This document shows, in pieces, positions 1-6,057 of a stretch of DNA of 6,977 nt. The DNA comes from an uncultured Woeseiaceae bacterium (GTDB taxonomy: Bacteria; Pseudomonadota; Gammaproteobacteria; Woeseiales; Woeseiaceae): NCBI GenBank assembly GCA_947259435.1, contig CAMYMP010000115.1, positions 1 to 6,977 of the forward strand, given 5' to 3'. Positions within the stretch are counted from its first letter, which is position 1; each line of letters starts with the position of its first letter. The notes below the pieces were generated by a model. That model made no database searches and was not told where the DNA came from. It worked only from the letters and a program-made list of their open reading frames with translations. Position numbers and translations under genes: made by a program.

Positions 1-213
1 TGAAAAAATGCGATAAAAATTATATAAATGTACATATTATCGGCAAAAAGACGACTTTATGTTGCATATGGGCACCAGGGCTGTAACCGCGGAAAAAATA
101 GAGGCGAGATCTGCGAAAATGCGCTTAAAATCTGTTAAAAAGGTCGTATCGGGCAGTAAATTACGCAATATGAGTTATTTTATTATATTTCTGCAAAGTC
201 CCGGGCAGCGATA
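1..213. other. AT-rich non-coding leader upstream of kdkA
   Basis: This stretch is far richer in A and T than the rest of the window, with many A- and T-runs. The only open frames in it are very short (about 36 codons or fewer) and lack ribosome binding sites, so I see no gene. It most likely holds the kdkA promoter and perhaps that of a divergent gene beyond the left edge. A TATTATATT stretch at 181-189 is the best -10-like match, but no good -35 partner lies at the right distance, so no promoter is called firmly. Confidence 0.6.
181..189 (+). promoter_or_regulatory. possible -10 element for kdkA
   Basis: TATTAT (181-186) and the overlapping TATATT (184-189) resemble a sigma-70 -10 box. They lie about 25-30 bases before the TTG start, which would leave a short 5' leader. 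The -35 region opposite it (around 158-166) is a poor match. The call rests on one hexamer in AT-rich DNA, where chance matches are common. Confidence 0.22.
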
Positions 214-954
214 TTGACCGAGACCGTCGAAAAAACCGCGACTGGCGCCATACTCTACGACAGACAGATCATCGCCGAGATCGATGACGCGCGCTTTCGT
301 CCGGCAGGCTGGCTGCATGCGGAGCCTGTGCACGGCACGCTCGGGTCTGCCGGGCGCGGCAACACGCTGTATGTTGGCAATGTGCCGCGGCAGTTCGTAT
401 TGCGGCACTTCATGCGTGGTGGACTGGTCGGCAAGATGGTCCGTGATGCCTACGTTTGGCAGGGTGAGGACAAAACGCGTTCATTCGCCGAGTGGCGCAT
501 GCTGGCGAAAATGGCCGGCAAGGGTCTGCGGGTTCCGCGACCAGCGGCAGCGCGTTACCAGCGACGTGGTTTGTTCTATACGGCCGACATTATTACGGTT
601 CGCATTCCCGACGTCGTGCCGCTGTCAGAGGCAATTGCGGGACAGCCGAAGTCCGCCGAGTTCTGGGAGTCATTGGGCAAGGCCGTGCATGAGTTTCATA
701 CCGCTGGCGTGCATCATTCGGATATGAACGCTTATAACCTGCAGATCGACGATGATGGCGATCTGTGGATGCTCGATTTCGATCGCGGCAGCTTCCTCAG
801 CTTCCTGCCCCCGGGGCCCTGGCAGCAGCGGACGCTAAGCCGGCTGCATCGATCGCTGCAAAAAATAATATCGCTGAACCCGAAGCTGCATTTTCGGGCT
901 GAAAACTGGGAACAGTTTCTTAGCGGTTATTTCACCGCATCCAGGTCGGCATAG
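214..954 (+). CDS. kdkA: 3-deoxy-D-manno-octulosonic acid (Kdo) kinase
   Basis: This 246-residue protein is predicted to phosphorylate the 4-OH of the first Kdo sugar on lipid A with ATP, at the cytoplasmic face of the inner membrane. It belongs to the KdkA/WaaP family of small eukaryotic-like LPS kinases. Visible hallmarks are the family block LRHFMRGGL (63-71) followed by TRSFAEW (88-94), the catalytic loop HSDMNAYN (168-175) with the expected Asp170 and Asn175, and the metal-binding DFDRG (188-192). Order and length match the Haemophilus enzyme from end to end. The start is TTG at 214: the frame is open only back to a stop at 157-159 and contains no ATG there, and later starts would cut the conserved N-terminal region. 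No good Shine-Dalgarno is visible. The last 28 bp overlap the end of the convergent lpxL. KdkA is typical of bacteria whose inner core has a single phosphorylated Kdo. Confidence 0.93.
   Translation: MTETVEKTATGAILYDRQIIAEIDDARFRPAGWLHAEPVHGTLGSAGRGNTLYVGNVPRQFVLRHFMRGGLVGKMVRDAYVWQGEDKTRSFAEWRMLAKMAGKGLRVPRPAAARYQRRGLFYTADIITVRIPDVVPLSEAIAGQPKSAEFWESLGKAVHEFHTAGVHHSDMNAYNLQIDDDGDLWMLDFDRGSFLSFLPPGPWQQRTLSRLHRSLQKIISLNPKLHFRAENWEQFLSGYFTASRSA
879..898 (-). terminator. weak candidate terminator for lpxL inside the kdkA 3' end
   Basis: An inverted repeat, CCCGAA / TTCGGG with an 8-base loop, lies 29-48 bases past the lpxL stop on the - strand. On that strand a T-rich stretch (TATTATTTTTT, 860-870) follows about 8 bases after the stem. 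The gap between stem and T-tract is longer than in a classical intrinsic terminator, and the repeat is within kdkA coding sequence, so this is only a candidate. Confidence 0.2.
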
Positions 955-1865
955 TAGTCGGGATAAGAATCCGGCAGGCCTTTAAACTTGCGATGCACCC
1001 AGAAATACTGCTCGGGACAGCGACGCACGTGATCTTCGAGCACATGAATGTACTTCATCGTATCGGCGACGACGTCGTCGCTCGGAAAATCCGTCAGCGG
1101 CGGCAATATCCTCAGATGGTAACGACCATTTGGCAGGCGCTCCGGAAAATACGGTAGCGTTACTGCCTTTCCGAGCCGCGCAAGTGTCGATGTGGCCGTC
1201 GTGTGCATTGACGGTACGCCAAAGAACGGTGCTACTTCCGCACCTTTCCGATTGTAGCTCTGATCCGGCGCGTACCAGACGATGCCACCCTCGCGAAGTC
1301 TGCGCACCATCGATTTGATATCCCGTTTTTCAATCGTACTTGCGGCCGAACGCTCCCTGCCGCTGCGCAGAACTTCGGTTACGAATGCACTGCGGCTCTT
1401 GCGATAGACGGCGTCAAACGGCGGAATGTTGAGGCTCAGGACGCGGCCGCTGATCTCCAACGTCGTGAAATGGGCGCTAAGCAGGATGACGCCTTTGCCG
1501 TCGTTAACGGCTTGCAGCACGTGGTCGACGCCCTCGACTGTCGTCAACGCCGTGAGATGTTCGTCGGGCGCCCAGCGTCCGAGCCCCATTTCGATCAGCG
1601 ACATACCGAGCGCGGCGAAGTGCTGTTTTGCCAATTCATTTCGCTCGTCGACTGCGAGGTCCGGGAAACACAGTTCGATATTGCGCCGGACGATCGCGCG
1701 CCGGGTGCCGCCAAACAGATGGCCGAACGCACCAATCGCCCGACCAATTGCAAGACTTACCCGATGTGGCAGCCAACAGACAATTCGCAGCAGACCGAGT
1801 CCTACCCAGGTCGGCCAGGTTGCCGGAGCGAGGTAACGGTGCAGAGGTTTTCGAATTGCGGGCAT
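927..1865 (-). CDS. lpxL: lipid A biosynthesis lauroyl acyltransferase, LpxL/HtrB family
   Basis: This 312-residue enzyme is predicted to transfer a fatty acyl chain from acyl-ACP to a hydroxyacyl chain of Kdo-lipid A, at the inner face of the inner membrane. A hydrophobic segment near residues 17-32 fits the usual N-terminal anchor. The catalytic HX4E motif is present as HFTTLE (His132, Glu137). WYAPDQSY (197-204) and PEQYFWVHRKFK (284-295) match LpxL-type rather than LpxM-type sequences, and the length is close to the E. coli family members. The ATG at 1865 is the first usable start: an in-frame TAA lies 12 bases further upstream. Acyl-chain preference (lauroyl, myristoyl or other) cannot be read from the sequence; LpxP- or LpxN-like specificity remains possible. 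It is 63 bp downstream of the M14-like gene on the same strand, without a clear terminator between them. Confidence 0.9.
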   Translation of the reverse strand: MPAIRKPLHRYLAPATWPTWVGLGLLRIVCWLPHRVSLAIGRAIGAFGHLFGGTRRAIVRRNIELCFPDLAVDERNELAKQHFAALGMSLIEMGLGRWAPDEHLTALTTVEGVDHVLQAVNDGKGVILLSAHFTTLEISGRVLSLNIPPFDAVYRKSRSAFVTEVLRSGRERSAASTIEKRDIKSMVRRLREGGIVWYAPDQSYNRKGAEVAPFFGVPSMHTTATSTLARLGKAVTLPYFPERLPNGRYHLRILPPLTDFPSDDVVADTMKYIHVLEDHVRRCPEQYFWVHRKFKGLPDSYPDYYADLDAVK

Positions 1866-1928
1866 CGCCGCTGCAGCTTATGAACAGTGACGGGCCGAGT
1901 CCAGCGTTTTTGTGGTTTCGTTTTAGCT

Positions 1929-3074
1929 TTACTCGGACATGCCGTCGACGTAGTCGTCGCTGTTGCTCATCGCGTCAGCGGCTGTGTCGTCGTATGGTGC
2001 TTCGTCGGTTTGGATGCCGACATGGAATGCTGCGAAGCCCGGCATTACGACCTGGTTTCGCGCCATGCCGATGATGCGGCCGGAGTAAGGCGAGCGCAGT
2101 TCGGATCTCGCGTTATTCATCATCTTTCTGACCATGCCCAGGGTGTTGACCAGCGTTTCGATGCCTTTGACGCCGAGTTTGACTTCGTTGAGCTCGAGCT
2201 GGGACGGGCCGCCTGCTTCGAGCGTAACGGCCGGGATGCCGGCGCGCGTCGCAGCATAGCGCAGCGTCCCTACCGCCGGCGTGCTGTGCAGAATGACCAT
2301 CGAACCGAAACCCTGTGTCAATGTCATGACATCCGGATTACGCAGATCGGCCCGGATCTGCGGTAAATTCGCGCGCTCGAATGAACCCGTGTGCAGGTCT
2401 ATGAGCGCATCACACTGCGCGATGACGTTGGTGAAAAAGGAATACGCGATTCGTGCCGCCGCGCTGCCATTCGGATTGCCCGGAAAATATCGATTCAGGT
2501 CACGACGGTCGGGAAGATATCTGGATCCGCGCCGAAATCCCTGCACGTTGACAATCGGTATACCGATGACCGCGCCCGACACCCGGGACGGCTCGAGGTT
2601 GTGCATGACCCGACGGACCATTTCGATGCCATTGAGCTCGTCGCCGTGCACGGCAGCCGTCAGGCAAAGCGTCGGACCAGGCAAGGCGCCGTTGACCACG
2701 AGAACCGGCGTCGAAACCGGTACACCTTCAAACAGCTCCGTAGCGGACCAGGACAGGCGCTGCGAAGTGCCCGGCATTACCTCGGTGCCGAGTACCTCGA
2801 TAGACTCTTCGGGCCCGACGGCGGCGTTGACCGCGTCGGCGAGCGGCACTGCTGGTCTGGCGACGGGCGCCGGATCGGGTGAATCTTCTGCCGCAGCCGC
2901 GATATCGCCGGAACGCGAGTCTGCGTCCCCGGTCGTATCTTCCAGGAGCTCCGGGCCCATCTCGTCAGCATCGGCAGCGCGCTCGCCGGCCATTACAGGG
3001 CTGGCGAGCGCTAGCAACATAATCAGCAGCGCGCGGAACGAAAACATGGCCCAAATTAGATTAAATGCGTGCAT
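1929..3074 (-). CDS. exported AstE/AspA-like (M14-fold) zinc hydrolase
   Basis: This 381-residue protein resembles the succinylglutamate desuccinylase/aspartoacylase family, which hydrolyses amide bonds at zinc sites. The zinc ligands are visible as HGDE (His143, Glu146) and DLHTG (His228). RDLNRYFPG (191-199) is the usual substrate-site block, and Glu286 in TLEAGG fits the general base. The C-terminal part (about 324-355, with SPYSG) fits the small beta-barrel that follows the catalytic domain. Unlike cytoplasmic AstE, it begins with a signal peptide (hydrophobic 15-26, likely cut after VMA, residue 29), then an acidic Ala/Pro-rich linker (about 30-80), and it ends in an acidic tail. The ATG at 3047 (residue 10) gives a more typical signal peptide and may be the true start; neither start has a good ribosome site. 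The substrate is unknown. A periplasmic amidase or carboxypeptidase acting on envelope peptides is my inference from export and neighbours. Confidence 0.87.
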   Translation of the reverse strand: MHAFNLIWAMFSFRALLIMLLALASPVMAGERAADADEMGPELLEDTTGDADSRSGDIAAAAEDSPDPAPVARPAVPLADAVNAAVGPEESIEVLGTEVMPGTSQRLSWSATELFEGVPVSTPVLVVNGALPGPTLCLTAAVHGDELNGIEMVRRVMHNLEPSRVSGAVIGIPIVNVQGFRRGSRYLPDRRDLNRYFPGNPNGSAAARIAYSFFTNVIAQCDALIDLHTGSFERANLPQIRADLRNPDVMTLTQGFGSMVILHSTPAVGTLRYAATRAGIPAVTLEAGGPSQLELNEVKLGVKGIETLVNTLGMVRKMMNNARSELRSPYSGRIIGMARNQVVMPGFAAFHVGIQTDEAPYDDTAADAMSNSDDYVDGMSE

Positions 3075-3076
3075 TT
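3063..3076. promoter_or_regulatory. palindrome in the divergent M14-like/mltD promoter region
   Basis: AAATGC-GT-GCATTT is a perfect inverted repeat with 6-base arms and a 2-base centre, the shape of a dimeric regulator's half-sites. It spans the upstream ATG (3072-3074) of the M14-like gene. If that gene really starts at 3047, the palindrome is in non-coding DNA between two divergent genes. A tandem TTGAAA pair (3104-3109 and 3111-3116) lies next to it on the mltD side. The regulator, if any, is unknown. Confidence 0.25.
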
Positions 3077-3124
3077 TTCTGTGAACTAATCAAGAATTTA
3101 CGATTGAAACTTGAAATGACCTGA

Positions 3125-5104
3125 ATGACAAGAAAAAGTCGACATTGTTTGCTCGCGTTACTGCTAGTCGTGGCCGGCGCGCGCGCGGATCAGACCTTCC
3201 CGGCACCGGTCGAATTGCAGCCCGATATCGACTTCTGGGTCAGCATCTTCTCGCGCTATACGACCGATCAGGGAGTCCTCCACGACAACCGTAATCTTGC
3301 CGTCGTCTATGAACGGGTCGACTTGCCCCGTAATATGGGGCGGCGCGATCGACAACGTCAGGTTGCAAAGCGCCGCAAGAAACTGCAGACGATTCTCGGC
3401 AGGCTCGCCGGTGGCAAGCGCGACAATCTCAGCGCCGAGGAAGCGCGCGTTCTTGCTGTGTGGCCCGCCGGTGTAAGCAATGAAACACTGGCCGCCGCGA
3501 CCAAGCGCATCCGCTACCAGCAGGGGCTCAAGGATCGCTTCCGTGAGGGCCTGATTCGAGCAGGGCGCTGGCGCGATTTTATTCAGAAAGAATTCGGTGG
3601 CCTCGGTGTGCCCGTGGAATTGGCGGCGCTGCCGCACGTAGAGTCGTCATATAATCCCAATGCACGCTCCCATGTCGGTGCATCCGGCATCTGGCAGTTC
3701 ACGCGCAGCACGGGCCGGCGCTTCATGCGCGTCGATCACGTTGTTGACGAGCGCAACGATCCATTTGCGGCGACTCGGGCGGCCGGCAAGCTGCTCGCTT
3801 ATAATTATTCGATCACCGGCAACTGGCCGATGGCAATCACCGCTTACAACCATGGCCTTGCGGGCGTGCGTCGCGCGATGCGCCGCTACGGCGATAACGC
3901 TTACGTAGACATACTCAGGAAATATAACGGCAGAACATTCGGATTTGCTTCGAGAAATTTCTACGTTGCGTTTCTCGCAGCAAAGCAGATTGATCAGGAT
4001 TTCGAACGTTATTTTCCGGGTATCAAGATCGAATCGCCGACGGACTTCACGCAGGTCAGTCTGCGGACTTATATCCCGGTCAAAGACCTGAGCCGTGCGC
4101 TTGGCGTTACGCCGGCAGAGCTTGCCGCGCACAACCCGGCGCTGCAGCCGACAATCTGGCAAGGCAGCAAACACCTGCCCAAAGGCTATGAGATTCGCCT
4201 GCCCACGAGTCTGCTCGATGCACCGATCGATAGTCTGATGTCGAACATTCCGGGGGACGAATGGCAGTCCGCGCAACTGCCCGACCTGTTTCACACGATT
4301 GTTCGCGGCGACACTTTGTCGCAGATCGCGCAAGCCTACAATACGCGCGTGTCAACATTGGTCGCCCTGAACAACCTGGGCAGCTCGCACCGTATTCGGG
4401 CCGGGCAGCGCTTGCGTCTGCCGGCGGCCGGGCCTGCGCCGGCCGTGATCGCTGCGGCGCCGCCCGTGATCGCTGCGGCGCCGCCCGTGACCGCTGCGCC
4501 GCCGGCCCAGCCGCCTGCAGTGCAGCCCTCCGTCGAACCCGTCGTCGTGGCCAGCGCTGATGTCCCGGCCATCGTAGTTCCCGACGTGGTTGCCGAGCAG
4601 ACGCCGGCGGCAATGACGGACGATCTTGCGACAAGCTTGCTCGGCACGCTGCAGACGGCGCTGCTTTCGGACCCCAGCGACTACGGCGTGGCAGACGATA
4701 CGACTATCGAGGTGCAGCCGCTCGAGACCTTGGGTCATTACGCAGATTGGCTGGATATTCGCACGCAACGCCTGCGCGATATCAACGGCCTGGCATTTCG
4801 TACACCGGTCGAGGTGGGCCGGCGAATAAAACTGGATCTGGGGGCGGTCGACGGGAAGTCCTTCGAGAATCGCCGCATCGCATACCATCGCGCGCGTCAG
4901 GACGAGTTCTTTCGGGAGCACGTCATAACCGGCGTAACCGAGCATGTTATCGCCGAGGGCGAATCGATCTGGATTCTCGCACTGCGTGAATACGATGTGC
5001 CCGTGTGGTTGTTCCGCCAATACAATCCCGAACTCGACCTGCACAAGGTCATACCCGGCACGGCCGTGCGCTTCCCGGTGCTGGTGGCCAGCGGCCGGAC
5101 CTGA
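3125..5104 (+). CDS. mltD: membrane-bound-type lytic murein transglycosylase D with LysM domains
   Basis: This 659-residue protein cleaves the MurNAc-GlcNAc bond of peptidoglycan glycan strands, forming 1,6-anhydroMurNAc ends, in the periplasm. An N-terminal signal sequence ends in ARA (19-21). The SLT catalytic domain spans about 140-290: the catalytic Glu is Glu173 in HVESSYNP, followed by GASGIWQF (185-192) and ITAYNHG (238-244), all typical of MltD. A LysM-like segment follows (about 308-361), then a clear LysM (about 389-433, starting HTIVRGDTLSQIA). An Ala/Pro linker with short repeats (436-470) leads to two weaker LysM-like segments (about 528-572 and 606-653). The E. coli protein is a lipoprotein, but here there is no lipobox, so it may be soluble or held only by LysM binding. 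An in-frame TGA directly before the ATG at 3125 fixes the start. It heads a rightward gene series. Confidence 0.94.
   Translation: MTRKSRHCLLALLLVVAGARADQTFPAPVELQPDIDFWVSIFSRYTTDQGVLHDNRNLAVVYERVDLPRNMGRRDRQRQVAKRRKKLQTILGRLAGGKRDNLSAEEARVLAVWPAGVSNETLAAATKRIRYQQGLKDRFREGLIRAGRWRDFIQKEFGGLGVPVELAALPHVESSYNPNARSHVGASGIWQFTRSTGRRFMRVDHVVDERNDPFAATRAAGKLLAYNYSITGNWPMAITAYNHGLAGVRRAMRRYGDNAYVDILRKYNGRTFGFASRNFYVAFLAAKQIDQDFERYFPGIKIESPTDFTQVSLRTYIPVKDLSRALGVTPAELAAHNPALQPTIWQGSKHLPKGYEIRLPTSLLDAPIDSLMSNIPGDEWQSAQLPDLFHTIVRGDTLSQIAQAYNTRVSTLVALNNLGSSHRIRAGQRLRLPAAGPAPAVIAAAPPVIAAAPPVTAAPPAQPPAVQPSVEPVVVASADVPAIVVPDVVAEQTPAAMTDDLATSLLGTLQTALLSDPSDYGVADDTTIEVQPLETLGHYADWLDIRTQRLRDINGLAFRTPVEVGRRIKLDLGAVDGKSFENRRIAYHRARQDEFFREHVITGVTEHVIAEGESIWILALREYDVPVWLFRQYNPELDLHKVIPGTAVRFPVLVASGRT
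4444..4505 (+). repeat. 21-bp tandem repeat in the mltD linker
   Basis: Two identical 21-bp units (4444-4464 and 4465-4485), followed by a third diverged unit with one base change and a local shortening, encode PVIAAAP-PVIAAAP-PVTAAPP. The repeat preserves the reading frame and sits in the flexible linker between the canonical LysM and the C-terminal LysM-like segments. Copy number could vary by slippage without breaking the gene. Confidence 0.85.
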
Positions 5105-5111
5105 CGGTCTC

Positions 5112-5504
5112 ATGATTCGATTGATGCTCGTGCGATTGCTGCCCCTCGTGCTACTCGTTGCAGCCGCGGCGTTCTGGATCAACGACGTGCAGCGCGGTGG
5201 CCCGTATGTGCTGCGAAATCTCGTACCGCCGTTTGTCATGCTCGTGCTGGCGGCGATCACGCTGCGGCGCGGCTCGGGCACCTGGACCGGGGCAGGCTGG
5301 CGATTGCCGCTTGGGACTCTGGGCTACGCCGTACCGGCGCTGGGCCTGTCGGTGTATCTCCACTACGCATTCGCCGTGAATCTCAACAATATGTTCGGTG
5401 ATACGAACGACCCGGGGCAGCTATTCCGGTTCTTGCCAGTCTATACGCTCGTCGCCGGAGGTATCGGCTTTGCCATAGGCTGGATCGCTGGTCGAAACGT
5501 GTGA
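5112..5504 (+). CDS. small hypothetical membrane protein (four predicted helices)
   Basis: I do not recognise this 130-residue protein. Hydrophobic stretches at about 5-23, 36-52, 66-88 and 105-126 suggest four membrane helices joined by short loops, with Arg-rich ends (LRRGSG at 51-56; GRNV at the C-terminus) that would favour the cytoplasm. No catalytic motif is visible. The ATG at 5112 is chosen because the hydrophobic N-terminus begins there and it lies only 7 bases after the mltD stop; the frame is open further upstream, but only inside mltD and without hydrophobic character. No good ribosome site is seen, so translation may be coupled to mltD. Its position between a lytic transglycosylase and an L,D-transpeptidase hints at an envelope role, which is inference only. 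Confidence 0.75.
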   Translation: MIRLMLVRLLPLVLLVAAAAFWINDVQRGGPYVLRNLVPPFVMLVLAAITLRRGSGTWTGAGWRLPLGTLGYAVPALGLSVYLHYAFAVNLNNMFGDTNDPGQLFRFLPVYTLVAGGIGFAIGWIAGRNV

Positions 5505-5514
5505 CCAGTGCCAT

Positions 5515-5542
5515 TTGCCCGCCGCCGCAGGTTTGCTAGTCT
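5515..5542 (+). promoter_or_regulatory. candidate promoter for the YkuD gene, possibly leaderless
   Basis: TTGCCC (5515-5520) and TAGTCT (5537-5542) are separated by 16 bases, and a TG one base before the second box gives an extended -10 (TGCTAGTCT). Transcription would begin about 6-7 bases later, at or beside the ATG at 5549. That fits the lack of any Shine-Dalgarno there. The hexamers are only partial matches to consensus. Confidence 0.3.
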
Positions 5543-5548
5543 CAGAAA

Positions 5549-6046
5549 ATGCGAATTCCGATCCTTGTAATTGTCTCGACCGTGCTCTTGTCTCAGGCGG
5601 TTTTGCATGCCAGCGGTTTCCCCGTCGCAGACCTGGTCGTCGTCGAGAAGGCAAACCGAAAATTGCACCTTATAAAAGACGGCGCGCCATTTCGAACTTT
5701 CGAAATTGCCTTGGGGATTCGTCCCATCGGGGACAAGCAGCATGAGGGCGATTTTCGGACTCCCGAAGGCCGCTACCTTCTGGACACACGAAATCCGCAC
5801 AGCGAGTATTTTTTGTCTATTCATGTGTCCTATCCGAACGGTCAGGACATCCGTGAAGCGCGCTCGAAAGGGGTCGATCCGGGCGGCGCCATCATGATCC
5901 ATGGTCAGCCGAACGATCCCACCCGATCCGAGGCTTACTATCGTACGCAGGATTGGACAAACGGCTGTATTGCTGTGTCGAACTCCGACATGATCGATAT
6001 ATGGCTCATGACGGGCGACAATACGCCTATCGTAATTCAGCCCTGA
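5549..6046 (+). CDS. exported L,D-transpeptidase (YkuD domain) family protein
   Basis: This 165-residue protein has a signal peptide (hydrophobic 4-19, probable cut near HAS, 20-22) followed directly by a single YkuD catalytic domain. The family uses a cysteine to form 3-3 crosslinks in peptidoglycan, attach proteins to it, or trim its peptides in the periplasm. Visible signatures are EGDFRTPEGRY (66-76), IHGQP with His118, and DWTNGCIAV with the nucleophile Cys140; spacing and order are as expected. The domain begins around VADLVVVEK (26-34), where the protein records its own fold start, and there is no LysM or extra binding domain. The ATG at 5549 gives the complete signal peptide. It follows the small membrane gene by 44 bp and is followed by ppnN after 11 bp. 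Whether it is a transpeptidase, a carboxypeptidase or an amidase cannot be told from sequence. Confidence 0.9.
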   Translation: MRIPILVIVSTVLLSQAVLHASGFPVADLVVVEKANRKLHLIKDGAPFRTFEIALGIRPIGDKQHEGDFRTPEGRYLLDTRNPHSEYFLSIHVSYPNGQDIREARSKGVDPGGAIMIHGQPNDPTRSEAYYRTQDWTNGCIAVSNSDMIDIWLMTGDNTPIVIQP

Positions 6047-6048
6047 CC

Positions 6049-6053
6049 GAGAA
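6049..6053 (+). promoter_or_regulatory. Shine-Dalgarno-like GAGAA supporting the TTG start of ppnN
   Basis: GAGAA lies 4 bases before the TTG at 6058, slightly closer than usual, and is the best ribosome-site match near this gene. It favours TTG 6058 over the upstream in-frame ATG at 6001, which lies inside the YkuD gene. Confidence 0.35.
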
Positions 6054-6057
6054 TCCC

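Noticed and set aside
1..35. A - strand open frame starting ATG at 35 and running off the left edge (hydrophobic start MYIYIIFIAFF)
   Set aside because: Only 11 codons are visible, in very AT-rich DNA that gives Ile/Phe/Tyr codons by chance, and there is no ribosome site. A divergent gene may exist further left but cannot be supported here.
28..138. 36-codon + strand ORF in the AT-rich leader
   Set aside because: No ribosome site, no recognisable composition or motif, and it lies in a probable promoter region.
1866..1928. Terminator between the M14-like gene and lpxL
   Set aside because: The 63-bp gap has no stable hairpin followed by a T-run on the - strand; only a short GCTGCAGC palindrome is present.
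4352..5281. 309-codon - strand ORF antisense to mltD, and other long shadow frames over mltD, the M14-like gene and ppnN
   Set aside because: The + strand frame encodes clear SLT and LysM domains; the antisense frames are rich in Arg and low-complexity runs with no domain, as expected for GC-rich shadow frames.
6001..6057. ATG at 6001 as the ppnN start
   Set aside because: It would overlap the YkuD gene by 46 bp and add residues not seen in E. coli PpnN, whereas TTG 6058 fits the family length and has a GAGAA upstream.
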